NCBI RefSeq assembly: GCF_004771275.1
Contig: NZ_RQEV01000010.1
Location: forward strand, 214,035-278,034
Source of the DNA: Leptospira fluminis
GTDB taxonomy: Bacteria > Spirochaetota > Leptospiria > Leptospirales > Leptospiraceae
Length of the DNA stretch: 64,000 nt
Direction: 5' to 3'
The position numbers and the translations under genes are program-made. Of this stretch, positions 35,805-45,318 are shown piece after piece (the first letter of the stretch is position 1; every line of letters starts with the position of its first letter). Under the pieces are notes generated by a model. The model saw nothing but the letters and a program-made list of their open reading frames with translations, had not been told where the DNA came from and did no database searches.

Positions 35805-38039
35805 ATGGAAAAAGAAGCCGTTTCCCTCGAAGATGCCCTGGAGCACGGACTCACTGCGGATGAATTCGCCAAGATACAAGAAATATTGGGAAGAGTTCCC
35901 AATTCTACTGAACTCGGAATCTTCTCGGCCATGTGGTCCGAGCATTGTTCGTATAAAAATTCCATTCTACAGTTAAAAACCCTTCCTACCAAATCGGATA
36001 AACTCTTGGCCCAAGCGGGAGAGGAAAACGCGGGCGCAATGGACATAGGGGATGGATTGGCCGTAGTATTCAAGATAGAGAGCCACAACCATCCCACCGC
36101 GGTCGAGCCTTACCAAGGCGCAGCCACAGGAGTAGGCGGGATCATGAGGGACATCTTTACGATGGGAGCCAGGCCCATCGTATCCTTGAACTCTTTGCGA
36201 TTCGGAAATCCGGACCAACCCAGAAATAAATATCTTCTCTCCCGCGCTGTAAAAGGAATCGGCGATTACGGCAACTCTCTAGGTATCGCCGTTTCGGGCG
36301 GAGAACTTTTCATAGACGAATGTTTTTCCAAAAATCCTCTCGTGAACGCTATGACCGTCGGAATCGTCCGTCACGACCAAATGGCGAGCGCCACCACCGG
36401 AGGAAAGGTAGGCAACGCAGTATTCATCGTAGGATCCACGACCGGGCGGGACGGGATCCACGGGGCTTCCTTTGCCTCCAAGGATTTAACCAAGGAATCC
36501 GAATCCAAAAGATCCGCGGTCCAAGTCGGAGATCCTTTCATGGAAAAGCTATTGATGGAAGCGTCTTTGGAAGCGATCCAAAAGAAGCTCCTTGTGGGAA
36601 TCCAGGACATGGGGGCGGCAGGAATCTCTTGCGCTACCTCCGAAATGAGCGCGAAAGGCAAGACAGGGATGAGAATCAATCTGGATCTTGTCCCCTTCCG
36701 GGAAACCGGAATGAACGCGTACGAAGCCATGCTCTCCGAAAGCCAGGAAAGAATGCTCGTGATCCCGATCAAAGGGAAAGAAGAGGAGCTGATTTCTATA
36801 TTCAAAAAATGGAATCTAAATGCCGTCCAAATCGGGGAAGTCACCGAATCGGGCCTTCTTGAAGTTTACAAGGACGGAAAGTTGAAGGCAAAAATTCCGG
36901 CAGAGTCACTCGTACTGGGCGGAGGAGCTCCTCGTTACGTCAGGGAAACGAGACGCCCGGAATACCTAGACAGAGTATCGACCTGGGTTCCGGAATCCTC
37001 TCAGGACCTGAAAGAAGGAACGGAAATTTCCGGTGCGCTAAAAAAACTGATCGGAAGCTGGAACCTATCCTCTAGACGACCGATCATCGAACAATACGAT
37101 ACGGAAGTGGGATTGGTCAAACTGATAGGACCCGGATTCGACGGAGGACTCTCCGCCATCTCCGATACGAATCGTGCGCTGGCAACCGCAACGGACTGCA
37201 ATTCCAGATACGTATATCTGGACCCTTACAAGGGAGCGATGTTTGCGGTCTGCGAATCCGCAAGGAACGTAGCGGTTACGGGCGCCTCTCCCTTCGGAGT
37301 GACGAACAATCTGAATTTTGCAAATCCTTATATTCCGGAAAATTACTATATGTTTTCCGAATGTATCCGCGGAATGGGGGACGCTTGCCGTTTTCTGGAA
37401 GTCCCCGTAACCGGAGGAAACGTTTCCTTTTATAACGAATCCCCCGAAGGTCCCATTTTCCCGACTCCTACGATCGGTATGGTGGGAATTCTGGAGGATA
37501 AACGAAAAGGCATCCGGAATTATCCGGTAAAACCGGGAATCCGATTGGCGTTGGTCGGAAGGTTTCGCCCTTCTCTCGGAGGAAGCGAATTCCAAAAGGT
37601 TTTCCTGAAAAAGGTGGAAGGCAAGATGCCGGAATTGGACCTTTCCGACGAAAAATCCCTGATCGCTCTTTTAGTTTCGTTTGCGAAAAACTCCAAGGTT
37701 GTCTCCGCTCGGGATCTATCTCTCGGAGGGATCGCGGTTGCGCTGGCCAAGACGGCGATCTTTTCCGGATTAGGCATTCGTGCAAATTTAGGAGCCCTGA
37801 AAAAAAATAGGACGGACCTGACTCTCTTCGGAGAAACGGCTGCGTCCGTACTGATCGGATACGAAATCGGATCGGAGGCGGAAATCTCCCGGGAAGTTTC
37901 GGCAAGCGGTCTCGAATTCCATAAAATCGGCGAAACCGTCTCCGAGCCGAAACTTGCGATAGAGGACTTTCATCTGGAAGTTCCCCTGTCGGAACTTTCT
38001 TCCGAATACGAATCCGGACTGGCGGAGGTCTTCCGATGA
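35805..38039 (+). CDS. purL: Phosphoribosylformylglycinamidine synthase subunit PurL (small type)
   Basis: 744 residues, the size of the small PurL that works with separate PurQ (glutaminase) and PurS. It makes FGAM from FGAR with ATP and ammonia in step 4 of purine synthesis. Seen: GIFSAMWSEHCSYKNS, KIESHNHPTAVEPYQGAATGVGGIMRD (as HNHPTAVEPYQGAATG), KLLVGIQDMGAAGISCATSEM, and VTGGNVSFYNES. Neither purQ nor purS is in the window. Its stop overlaps the next gene by 4 bases. Confidence 0.96.
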   Translation: MEKEAVSLEDALEHGLTADEFAKIQEILGRVPNSTELGIFSAMWSEHCSYKNSILQLKTLPTKSDKLLAQAGEENAGAMDIGDGLAVVFKIESHNHPTAVEPYQGAATGVGGIMRDIFTMGARPIVSLNSLRFGNPDQPRNKYLLSRAVKGIGDYGNSLGIAVSGGELFIDECFSKNPLVNAMTVGIVRHDQMASATTGGKVGNAVFIVGSTTGRDGIHGASFASKDLTKESESKRSAVQVGDPFMEKLLMEASLEAIQKKLLVGIQDMGAAGISCATSEMSAKGKTGMRINLDLVPFRETGMNAYEAMLSESQERMLVIPIKGKEEELISIFKKWNLNAVQIGEVTESGLLEVYKDGKLKAKIPAESLVLGGGAPRYVRETRRPEYLDRVSTWVPESSQDLKEGTEISGALKKLIGSWNLSSRRPIIEQYDTEVGLVKLIGPGFDGGLSAISDTNRALATATDCNSRYVYLDPYKGAMFAVCESARNVAVTGASPFGVTNNLNFANPYIPENYYMFSECIRGMGDACRFLEVPVTGGNVSFYNESPEGPIFPTPTIGMVGILEDKRKGIRNYPVKPGIRLALVGRFRPSLGGSEFQKVFLKKVEGKMPELDLSDEKSLIALLVSFAKNSKVVSARDLSLGGIAVALAKTAIFSGLGIRANLGALKKNRTDLTLFGETAASVLIGYEIGSEAEISREVSASGLEFHKIGETVSEPKLAIEDFHLEVPLSELSSEYESGLAEVFR

Positions 38040-38680
38040 AAAAAGCGGGAACTTTCCTTTTTTATACTTTTTTAATATTCTCTCTTTTGCTATCCGGCGC
38101 TTGCAAAAAATCGGCGGAAAAACTATTAGCGGATGCGGCGAAACATCCGGAAACCGTGGAAAAACTGGATTTAGGTCTCGGAAAATTAGGAGTCGTTCCC
38201 GATGTTCTTTTCCGCTTCCCGAATCTGAAATGGCTGGATCTCCGACTGAACCTTCTCCGCAGTCTACCCGAAAATTCGGGAGATTGGAACAAACTGGAGT
38301 ATCTGAACGTGTATGGGAACGACCTGAATCTTCTCCCACCTTCCTTCCGAAAACTCGCCGCGCTCCGGATCTTCCTGGCTGGAAACAACGACTTCGAAAA
38401 AATTCCGGAAGAATTGACGGATCTTCCCGTAGAGGCGTTGTACTTGGATCAAAATAAATTAAAATGGGGGGAAGAGGATATAACGACCCTTAGTCGCTTA
38501 CACCGTTTGGAAATCCTGGATATTTCCAAGAATCTAAAAATCGTTTCCCTCCCGAAAAACATCGGCGTTTTGGCGGATCACCCGAAGCTCAGGGTTTTAA
38601 TCCTGAAGAATACGGGGCTTAGGACCGCAGACGTCGAAATCGCCCGCAAAACATTACCGAAAATACGCATCGAATTTTAA
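38036..38680 (+). CDS. Leucine-rich-repeat lipoprotein
   Basis: 214 residues. Signal peptide with classical lipobox LSGAC (Cys about residue 23). The rest consists of leucine-rich repeats of about 23 residues: LKWLDLRLNLLRSLPENSG, LEYLNVYGNDLNLLPPSF, LRIFLAGNNDFEKIPEEL, VEALYLDQNKLKW, LEILDISKNLKIVSLPKNIG. Such repeats mediate protein binding, and Leptospira encode many. It is wedged between purL (4-base overlap) and ileS (6 bases), so an envelope protein is expressed with two housekeeping enzymes. Confidence 0.88.
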   Translation: MKKAGTFLFYTFLIFSLLLSGACKKSAEKLLADAAKHPETVEKLDLGLGKLGVVPDVLFRFPNLKWLDLRLNLLRSLPENSGDWNKLEYLNVYGNDLNLLPPSFRKLAALRIFLAGNNDFEKIPEELTDLPVEALYLDQNKLKWGEEDITTLSRLHRLEILDISKNLKIVSLPKNIGVLADHPKLRVLILKNTGLRTADVEIARKTLPKIRIEF

Positions 38681-38686
38681 GAATCC

Positions 38687-41431
38687 ATGAAAGAAGAAGA
38701 GAAGAAGAACCCCTACTCCGACACAGTCATCCTTCCCCAGACCGACTTTCCGATGAAAGCCGGACTTTCCACTCGCGAACCGGAACAGATCAAAAAATGG
38801 GAAGAAGGAAAAATCTTCCACAGAATGAAGGAGAAGAGGAAAAACGATCCGCAATTCGTACTGCACGACGGGCCTCCTTACGCAAACGGAAATTTCCATA
38901 CGGGCCATGCGCTGAACAAGATCCTAAAGGATATGATCGTTAAGTCCAAGGCTATGTCCGGATTCTATACGGATATGATTCCGGGTTGGGATTGCCACGG
39001 TCTGCCCATAGAGGTTCAGGTTCTGAAAAATCTGGGCAAAAAAGCGAAAGAAACCGGGCCGGAAGAACTCAGAAAACTTTGCCGTCAATATGCCGAAGAA
39101 TTCGTAGTCAAGCAAGGCCAGGACTTATCCCGCTTCTTGTGTTTTTGGGAACAGGGTCGTATCTATAAAACTATGAGTCCAGAATTCGAAGCCAAGATCG
39201 TGGAAGTCTTCGGCTCCTTGTTCGAAAAAGGATATGTGTACCGCGGAAAAAAACCCGTTTATTGGTGTATCGAACTCGCTACCGCGCACGCCGAAGCGGA
39301 AATCGAGTATCATCCCCATGTCTCTCCGTCCATTTACGTGAAATTTCCGGTGCAGGGAAAGAAAGGTTCCTACTCCTTGATATGGACCACCACACCTTGG
39401 ACCCTTCCCGCAAATTTAGCCATCAGCTTTAATCCTAGATTTTCCTATTCGTTCTACAAAACTCAGGAAGGAGAATCTTTGTTGATCGCGGACGGATTAA
39501 AGGAAGCCGTCGAAAAAGCCACCGGTGTAAAACTAGAAAAGTCCGAGTCTGTCAGTCTCCAAGAGTTGGAATCGATGAAGTTCCTGCACCCTTTCCTGGA
39601 TCGGGAATCCATTCCGCTCTTCGGCGAACATGTCACCTTGGACGCTGGAACAGGAGCGGTACATACCGCTCCCGGACACGGGCAGGACGACTATAGAGTG
39701 GGTCTGGCTGCGGGATTGGAGCCGTATTCTCCCGTGGACGATTACGGAAAATACACGGACGAATTTCCGATGATGAAAGGAACCAAGGTTTGGGACGCAA
39801 ATCCTAAAATCGTGGAACTCCTGAAAGAGAAAGGGTACCTCCTGCATTATTCCGAATTCGAACACAGCTATCCTCATAGCTGGAGGAGTAAGAAGCCCCT
39901 CATTTTCCGCGCGACTCCACAATGGTTTTTTAAAATAGATACCAAAGAACTTCGGGAAAAATCCCTCGATGCCATCGACAAAGTCCGTTGGATTCCGAAC
40001 TGGGGAATCAGTCGCATCCGCTCCATGGTAGAGACGAGGCCGGACTGGTGCCTTTCCCGCCAGCGGAATTGGGGAGTTCCTATTCCGGCCTTTACCTGCG
40101 AATCCTGCGGAGAGACGCACTTAAACCCGGAATCCGTCCGCTTTTTTACGGATTTGGTACGCAAAAGAGGGATAGAAATCTGGTACACGGAGCCCGCTGC
40201 CTCTCTCCTCCCTCCCGGAAGCAAATGCGAAAAATGCGGCTCTTCCTCGTTTAAAAAAGGCGGCGATATTCTGGACGTCTGGTTCGACTCCGGTGTGTCT
40301 AACTTTGCAGTATTAAGCGAACGAAGCTCCGAGCCCCCCGCGGATCTGTATCTGGAAGGCTCCGACCAACACCGGGGATGGTTCCAATCAAGCCTCTGGC
40401 CCTCGATGGCTCTCAGAGGGATTCCCCCGTACAAATCCGTACTTACTCACGGATACGTTCTGGACGATCAGGGCCGAGCCATGTCCAAATCATTGGGCAA
40501 CGGAATCGACCCGACCAAGGATATCATAAACGTCTACGGTGCCGACATACTTAGGCTCTGGGTGAGCTCCCAGGATTTCAGGGACGATGTCCGGGTAGGA
40601 AAAGATGGTCTCAAAACCATCGCGGACAATTACCGCAAAATCAGAAATACCTTCCGTTACCTTTTGGGAAATCTTTCGGGTCATACCCGGGAACAGAACC
40701 TTCCTATCGCGGACCTTGAGGAAGTGGACGCGTATTACCTGTCCAAGTTGGCGGATCTAGCCGAGGAGCTCAAATCCTATTACGAGTCCTACCAATTCCA
40801 CCAAGTATATCAAAAACTTCTTTTGTTCTGTACGGTTTCCCTTTCCCAGGATTACTTCGAGATGATTCGGGATCGTATGTATTGCGACCGTCGGGATTCC
40901 CGTTCCAGACGCTCCTCTTGTACCGTTCTGCAGATGATTCTGGAAACTCTTTGCATCTATTCCGCACCGATCTTGAGCTTTACTTCCGAAGAAGTATGGA
41001 AGGAAAACAGAAAAACCGATTCCGTCTTTTTGGAAAATTTTCCGAACGTTAGCTCTTGGAAAAATTCGGAACTGGAATCCAAGTTTATCCGAACCTTGGA
41101 AGCGAGAGAAAGCGTGCACAAAGCTCTTGAAATGGCGCGCCAAGCGGGCAAATTAGGAAAATCACTGGAAGGCGCCGTCGAGCTAGCCGGATCCGAAATC
41201 GGAGAATTGAAAAACCGGTTTTCTCCGGCGGAACTGGAACTGATCTTCACGGTTTCCCAAGTTCGTTTCGATTCCACGGACCGGGAAGTTCTGGCGGAGC
41301 ACGACGATTTCGGCTTCCGAGTCAGGATCGTCAAACCTACGGAGGACGAGTGCCCCCGTTGTTGGAGACGTCCTGCGGAACCGCGACAAGACGGACTTTG
41401 TGCCCGATGCTCCGAGGCGATCCGTATTTAA
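38687..41431 (+). CDS. ileS: Isoleucyl-tRNA synthetase
   Basis: 914 residues, normal for bacterial IleRS. HIGH motif as HTGH (71-74) in [22 protein letters not shown] loop as AMSKSLGN; the editing domain has the [13 protein letters not shown] segment. An internal C-x2-C pair set (CESCGE and CEKCGS) and the C-terminal zinc site (CPRCW and CARC) are complete. It charges tRNA-Ile and edits valine. An A+T-rich perfect hairpin with T-tail follows the stop. Confidence 0.97.
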   Translation: MKEEEKKNPYSDTVILPQTDFPMKAGLSTREPEQIKKWEEGKIFHRMKEKRKNDPQFVLHDGPPYANGNFHTGHALNKILKDMIVKSKAMSGFYTDMIPGWDCHGLPIEVQVLKNLGKKAKETGPEELRKLCRQYAEEFVVKQGQDLSRFLCFWEQGRIYKTMSPEFEAKIVEVFGSLFEKGYVYRGKKPVYWCIELATAHAEAEIEYHPHVSPSIYVKFPVQGKKGSYSLIWTTTPWTLPANLAISFNPRFSYSFYKTQEGESLLIADGLKEAVEKATGVKLEKSESVSLQELESMKFLHPFLDRESIPLFGEHVTLDAGTGAVHTAPGHGQDDYRVGLAAGLEPYSPVDDYGKYTDEFPMMKGTKVWDANPKIVELLKEKGYLLHYSEFEHSYPHSWRSKKPLIFRATPQWFFKIDTKELREKSLDAIDKVRWIPNWGISRIRSMVETRPDWCLSRQRNWGVPIPAFTCESCGETHLNPESVRFFTDLVRKRGIEIWYTEPAASLLPPGSKCEKCGSSSFKKGGDILDVWFDSGVSNFAVLSERSSEPPADLYLEGSDQHRGWFQSSLWPSMALRGIPPYKSVLTHGYVLDDQGRAMSKSLGNGIDPTKDIINVYGADILRLWVSSQDFRDDVRVGKDGLKTIADNYRKIRNTFRYLLGNLSGHTREQNLPIADLEEVDAYYLSKLADLAEELKSYYESYQFHQVYQKLLLFCTVSLSQDYFEMIRDRMYCDRRDSRSRRSSCTVLQMILETLCIYSAPILSFTSEEVWKENRKTDSVFLENFPNVSSWKNSELESKFIRTLEARESVHKALEMARQAGKLGKSLEGAVELAGSEIGELKNRFSPAELELIFTVSQVRFDSTDREVLAEHDDFGFRVRIVKPTEDECPRCWRRPAEPRQDGLCARCSEAIRI

Positions 41432-41441
41432 GTTTATCTCG

Positions 41442-41470
41442 AAGAGAAAATTAGAATTTTCTCTTTTACT
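41442..41470 (+). terminator. Intrinsic terminator after ileS
   Basis: AAGAGAAAATT (41442-41452) pairs perfectly with AATTTTCTCTT (41455-41465) across AG, followed by TTACTAATTT. The stem is A+T-rich but long. It lies between ileS and the convergent lipoprotein gene and could serve the plus strand mainly. Confidence 0.6.
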
Positions 41471-41493
41471 AATTTAAAAAAGCCAGATTCCGA

Positions 41494-42249
41494 TCAGGGT
41501 CTGTCGTTTTCGTCGGTTAGCTTGACCGGGCCGTACTGTTTTCGGGGTTGGAACTTATATTTGGTAGGATTCTTCAGATCGAACACGACCCATTTGCGCT
41601 GTGGAACCCCTCCGACAAGGCCGAAATCGAAATTCTCCGCTTCCACGATTTCCGTTCCGTCCGTGGATTGGGCCAATTGTATCTCTTCAATCCGAGTCCA
41701 ACGGTTGAATTCCAAAGTCTGGTCCTTGTCCACGAGCTCCCGTTTGATCCGGCCGAAGAGAACATTGAGCCGGGAATCCGCCGCCCATAGAATGCAAGTG
41801 GTCAGCTCGTCGTAAGAAATCACGGATTGAGTGTCATCGTACTTGGAAACCAGCACGAGGAGCCTATCCTTGGGAAGCGCTTTTAAAGCGAACGGAAGAT
41901 CCCGGGAGAGAAGATCCAGTTCGTGGTCGGAAAAAACAAAATCGGAAAAATATCCGATGGCCGTCCGCTTGGAATATCTTAGGTTCCCGAAATAATCCTT
42001 CACCTTGGTTTGATCCAACAGAATGGGATGTTCCAAGGTTGAGATTTTAGTGAACTTATAGAAGTCGCTCAGGTCCTTGGATTCGATTTTGAATAAAGCG
42101 ATTCCTTCGGAACGAAACACGACTTCCCGATTGGAGTACGGGTAGCATCCCGAAATTCCGACGATCGAGGACGCCAGAAATAAAAGAGGAAGAAGCCGGG
42201 ACTTCGACCGGAAATATTGCAGGAAAATTACGGGGATTCTTTGTTTCAT
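41494..42249 (-). CDS. Lipoprotein of unknown function
   Basis: 251 residues; long basic N-terminus, hydrophobic core and lipobox ISGC (Cys about residue 35). The mature part is mixed alpha/beta with no motif that I recognise; it contains a segment (KALPKDRLLVLVSKYD) followed by SYDELTTCILWAADSRLNVLFGRIKREL and a strand-rich C-terminus. It lies 34 bases downstream of the STAS gene on the same strand and may be co-transcribed with it. Confidence 0.65.
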   Translation of the reverse strand: MKQRIPVIFLQYFRSKSRLLPLLFLASSIVGISGCYPYSNREVVFRSEGIALFKIESKDLSDFYKFTKISTLEHPILLDQTKVKDYFGNLRYSKRTAIGYFSDFVFSDHELDLLSRDLPFALKALPKDRLLVLVSKYDDTQSVISYDELTTCILWAADSRLNVLFGRIKRELVDKDQTLEFNRWTRIEEIQLAQSTDGTEIVEAENFDFGLVGGVPQRKWVVFDLKNPTKYKFQPRKQYGPVKLTDENDRP

Positions 42250-42283
42250 CTGTATATAGGAAAGAAGTGGAATCGGAAGAGTT

Positions 42284-42646
42284 TCAGTTCGTCTTGAGAA
42301 AATCCGAAAAGTTCGGATATTTTTCCAGAAATTCTTCCATTGTGTAAAGATTTACGATCCGATCCAGCCCGGAAAGCCGAAAAACGGAATGCAGCGACTT
42401 ATTTAATCCGAAGATGTTAACGACCCCGTTTTTGTCTCGGATCTGGTTCCGGACTTTGATGATAATCCCTATACCGGAAGAGTCGATGAATTTTACTAAT
42501 CCCAAATGAAAACTAATGATCTCAGGGTATCCGTTCCGGACGCTCTCCTCAAATTCCACATAAAAGTCCCGGGAATTATCCATAAGGATATCCTCCTGGA
42601 CCGAAAGGACGAGGTGGTTGTCCCGGACTAGACTTTTGAGAATCAT
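42284..42646 (-). CDS. STAS-domain protein (anti-anti-sigma factor type)
   Basis: 120 residues, a single STAS domain. The phosphorylatable serine region is FIDSSGIGIIIKV, with DSSG as in SpoIIAA/RsbV. Such proteins release sigma factors or other partners by binding a serine kinase; many Leptospira paralogues exist, and no kinase is adjacent here. A minus-strand TTGACA (42678-42683) with TGTTAT (42653-42658) would start transcription almost at the ATG, so the mRNA could be nearly leaderless; no Shine-Dalgarno is evident. Confidence 0.88.
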   Translation of the reverse strand: MILKSLVRDNHLVLSVQEDILMDNSRDFYVEFEESVRNGYPEIISFHLGLVKFIDSSGIGIIIKVRNQIRDKNGVVNIFGLNKSLHSVFRLSGLDRIVNLYTMEEFLEKYPNFSDFLKTN

Positions 42647-42760
42647 GGAAAAATAACAGGCATCGGAAATCCAAGTATGTCAAGAAATAAGTATCTTAGT
42701 TGATTTATTTCCTAACGGCGGCCAGGATACTATTAAAGCGGTCCATCGGGAATCCAAATC

Positions 42761-44581
42761 ATGTCCGAATTCGACAAAACCAAAAAAAGTATCGGTGTAA
42801 ATAATCTGGACGACAAAGCCAGAAGGGAGATGTTCGATAAATTCCAATCGGCCGGCGGAAAAGTCGTATCGGAAAAGGACAAAAAAAGAGAAGAAGCCTC
42901 CAAAAAACAGAGGGAGCAACCGCAAGTCAGACAAGGTGCAAGAAGCCAAGCCGGCGGTAAGGATCCCAGAGGATCCTCTTCCAGACCCTCTCCGACCGCT
43001 CCCCCTAAAGCGACCGCTAAACAGAATCCGATCCGGGACCGCAAAGCCATCGAAGCGGAAATGGGGAATTTCTTCAATCGTATGGCCGTTAAGTTCAAGT
43101 GTTGGATTTCCCGCGTAACCCCTTTTTCCTCCGGCGAACTTCTCCCGGGATTTTTGTCGGAATTGAATATAGCGGGTAAAAAAGCGATTCTGGAAATGAA
43201 CTTCGTCGGGAACGATCTCTTGGGAAACCCGGCCTATGCCCCGAAAATCGCCAAAGAATTGGATGCCCAAAATCCGCTGTATATAGAACTTTTAGGTCGA
43301 ATGCACAAGGTCTATGACAATGTGGAGTTAAACCAGCTTCTGGAAGCGCATAACGCGGCTCCGGATATGCCCTTGGCTATTTCGCGAGTACAACAACCTC
43401 TTTATTCTTTGTTTAAAAAACTCTATTATATCTATCCGTTCCAAGGCTCTTACGTAAAGGCGGTGACGATGGGCTACCAAGCCCTCGAAAAGTTGGAAGG
43501 AAAACCTTCCACGGTATACAATACGAAACGAAAACGGGCTCTTCAGGAATTCGATATCCTCTACGGAACGCTCTTCGACAAACTCTACTTAGCCGTTCTT
43601 CGCAATGAAAATAAGAATATCCCTTTGATCAGCTCCTTCATGGAAGATGTGCTCGGAATTCTGCCGGAAGAGAAGTTGGGCCAAAGACAACCCGGAGAAG
43701 AATTGGACGAAATCTCCGGCGGAGCCCACGAGGAAGAGGAAGAGCAGGAAGACGCCCCTGCTGAGGAGATCCCGGATCCGGAAGATTCCCTCAGTAAGGA
43801 ATTGAAATACGGCTTAAAACTGATGAGGTCCTTATCCTTGGATCAGTTGCGGAAAAAGCACGATCCCCGAGGGGATTACGATCGGATCGCTTCCGCAGAC
43901 AAGGCTTTTCTTTCCTGGCTATTCTTTCGGGAATTCGACGAGGAGTATTCTTTCGTAATGACCACCAAGAAGATCGATTTGAAGCCCACCATCGTAGGCG
44001 GAGCCAAAATGGATTTTCGGGAAAAACTGATCGATCTTTACGAAACCACTCGCGGCATCCAGGAACAGTTCCGAATTTACGACCAATATCATAAAGAGCT
44101 GGATTCCCATCTGAAAAATCCCGGTGGAAATTACATAGAATCCTCCAAGAAAACCTCCGCCTTGGAAACGAAGAAAAGCCAGCAGTCCCGAAATGTCCGC
44201 GTGACGGTGAAGGAGTTCTTACAGAAAGGCTCCGATCTTCTGGGAAAACTCATCGCCGACATGAAGGGAAAAAAAGAAGTCGTCACTAATATGGACGACT
44301 TGATGACCTTCGATCTAATGGAGGCGAAAAAACGTCTGAATAAAAAACCCATCAAGCAGTGCATTATGGAAGCTTACTGCTATGCGCTGGCGCTAGCCGA
44401 GCGTTTGGAAAACGGAGACCTCTTCGGTGGAGTTCCGGAAATGAACGCGGAAGAGATGGAAAAAGAATTCGGCATCAAAGCAAACAACGAACAGGCGGAG
44501 ACGGAACTGATGGATTCGAGTGCAGGCTCCAAAGAAACCGACGACAATTTCGGCGTAGATCCCTCCATACTCTCCGATTAA
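42761..44581 (+). CDS. Spirochaete-type conserved protein (DUF5312-like)
   Basis: 606 residues, no signal or membrane segments. The first 100 residues are charged and low complexity (KKREEASKKQREQ, then Ser/Pro/Ala-rich), probably disordered. The body is helical: FFNRMAVKFKCWISRVTPFSSGELLPGFLSEL, then a YPFQGSYVKAVTMGYQALEKLEG stretch, an acidic Glu-rich linker at about 320-350, and a C-terminal helical region. The architecture matches proteins I know as a spirochaete-restricted family of unknown function; the DUF number is from memory. It is followed 20 bases later by a nitrilase-fold gene. Confidence 0.6.
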   Translation: MSEFDKTKKSIGVNNLDDKARREMFDKFQSAGGKVVSEKDKKREEASKKQREQPQVRQGARSQAGGKDPRGSSSRPSPTAPPKATAKQNPIRDRKAIEAEMGNFFNRMAVKFKCWISRVTPFSSGELLPGFLSELNIAGKKAILEMNFVGNDLLGNPAYAPKIAKELDAQNPLYIELLGRMHKVYDNVELNQLLEAHNAAPDMPLAISRVQQPLYSLFKKLYYIYPFQGSYVKAVTMGYQALEKLEGKPSTVYNTKRKRALQEFDILYGTLFDKLYLAVLRNENKNIPLISSFMEDVLGILPEEKLGQRQPGEELDEISGGAHEEEEEQEDAPAEEIPDPEDSLSKELKYGLKLMRSLSLDQLRKKHDPRGDYDRIASADKAFLSWLFFREFDEEYSFVMTTKKIDLKPTIVGGAKMDFREKLIDLYETTRGIQEQFRIYDQYHKELDSHLKNPGGNYIESSKKTSALETKKSQQSRNVRVTVKEFLQKGSDLLGKLIADMKGKKEVVTNMDDLMTFDLMEAKKRLNKKPIKQCIMEAYCYALALAERLENGDLFGGVPEMNAEEMEKEFGIKANNEQAETELMDSSAGSKETDDNFGVDPSILSD

Positions 44582-44601
44582 ACTAGGATCACAGGTAACT
44601 C

Positions 44602-45318
44602 GTGGCTTCCGTTAAGATCACCCTATTTCAAAAAGAACTTTCCCAACCTATCTCTCCCGACCAACGCTCCAAACTTTCCAAGGAAAAATCGGATTTCCTA
44701 ATTCTACCGATGTACTTCCCCGGAGGAGGAACCGCTTCTCCCGAATCTCTTTCCTCGCGTTCCAAAAGTTTCAGCGACGAACTGTTGGCCGTTTCCGAAG
44801 TCTATAAGGGAGCCATCCTAGGCGGGTGCATGTTTCGAAAGGACGATTCCGGAAAATTGAGACTTTCCGTGCCGATCGTTCAAAATGTGGTACTGATCGA
44901 TTGGTATGACGTCAAAATATTAAGCGAAGAGGATTCTCCCGCCCTACCCGGCGCTGGAGAAGAGGTGCTGATCTTAGGCGGGTTCCGTTTCGGCGTATTC
45001 GTCGGAAAGGAAATCGGCGACGCTCAAAGATTCGAACGCCTACAATCCGAGAACATCAACTTAGCCTTTCATCTGGATGCGGTTCCCGAAAACGGAATTT
45101 CGTATTCCGAAGATCTTAAAAGATACGCGGACCTGTCCTCAAAATACGGATTGTATCTGCTCAGATCTTCCGGTCATGGGTCGCCGTTCGGCAGGAAAAA
45201 GATCGGTCGTAGCCTCTTGTCCACTCCTACCGGAGTCGCATGGAAGGTCGCCGAGTCAGAAAACGACAAGGAAATCATAAAGACCGTAAATATCAACGGA
45301 ATCAACGGCCTGTTTTAA
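44602..45318 (+). CDS. Nitrilase-fold protein with degenerate catalytic residues
   Basis: 238 residues from a GTG at 44602 (AGGT upstream). The overall pattern is that of carbon-nitrogen hydrolases: KSDFLILPMYFPGGG at the first strand-loop, EVYKGAILGGCMFRK, and a FRFGVFVGKEIGD strand where the catalytic Cys normally follows. But the family Glu (usually LPE) reads LPM and the Cys position reads Gly/Lys, so at least two of the Glu-Lys-Cys triad are missing. It is best viewed as a non-catalytic member or one with altered chemistry. It overlaps or abuts the following membrane protein gene. Confidence 0.6.
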   Translation: MASVKITLFQKELSQPISPDQRSKLSKEKSDFLILPMYFPGGGTASPESLSSRSKSFSDELLAVSEVYKGAILGGCMFRKDDSGKLRLSVPIVQNVVLIDWYDVKILSEEDSPALPGAGEEVLILGGFRFGVFVGKEIGDAQRFERLQSENINLAFHLDAVPENGISYSEDLKRYADLSSKYGLYLLRSSGHGSPFGRKKIGRSLLSTPTGVAWKVAESENDKEIIKTVNINGINGLF

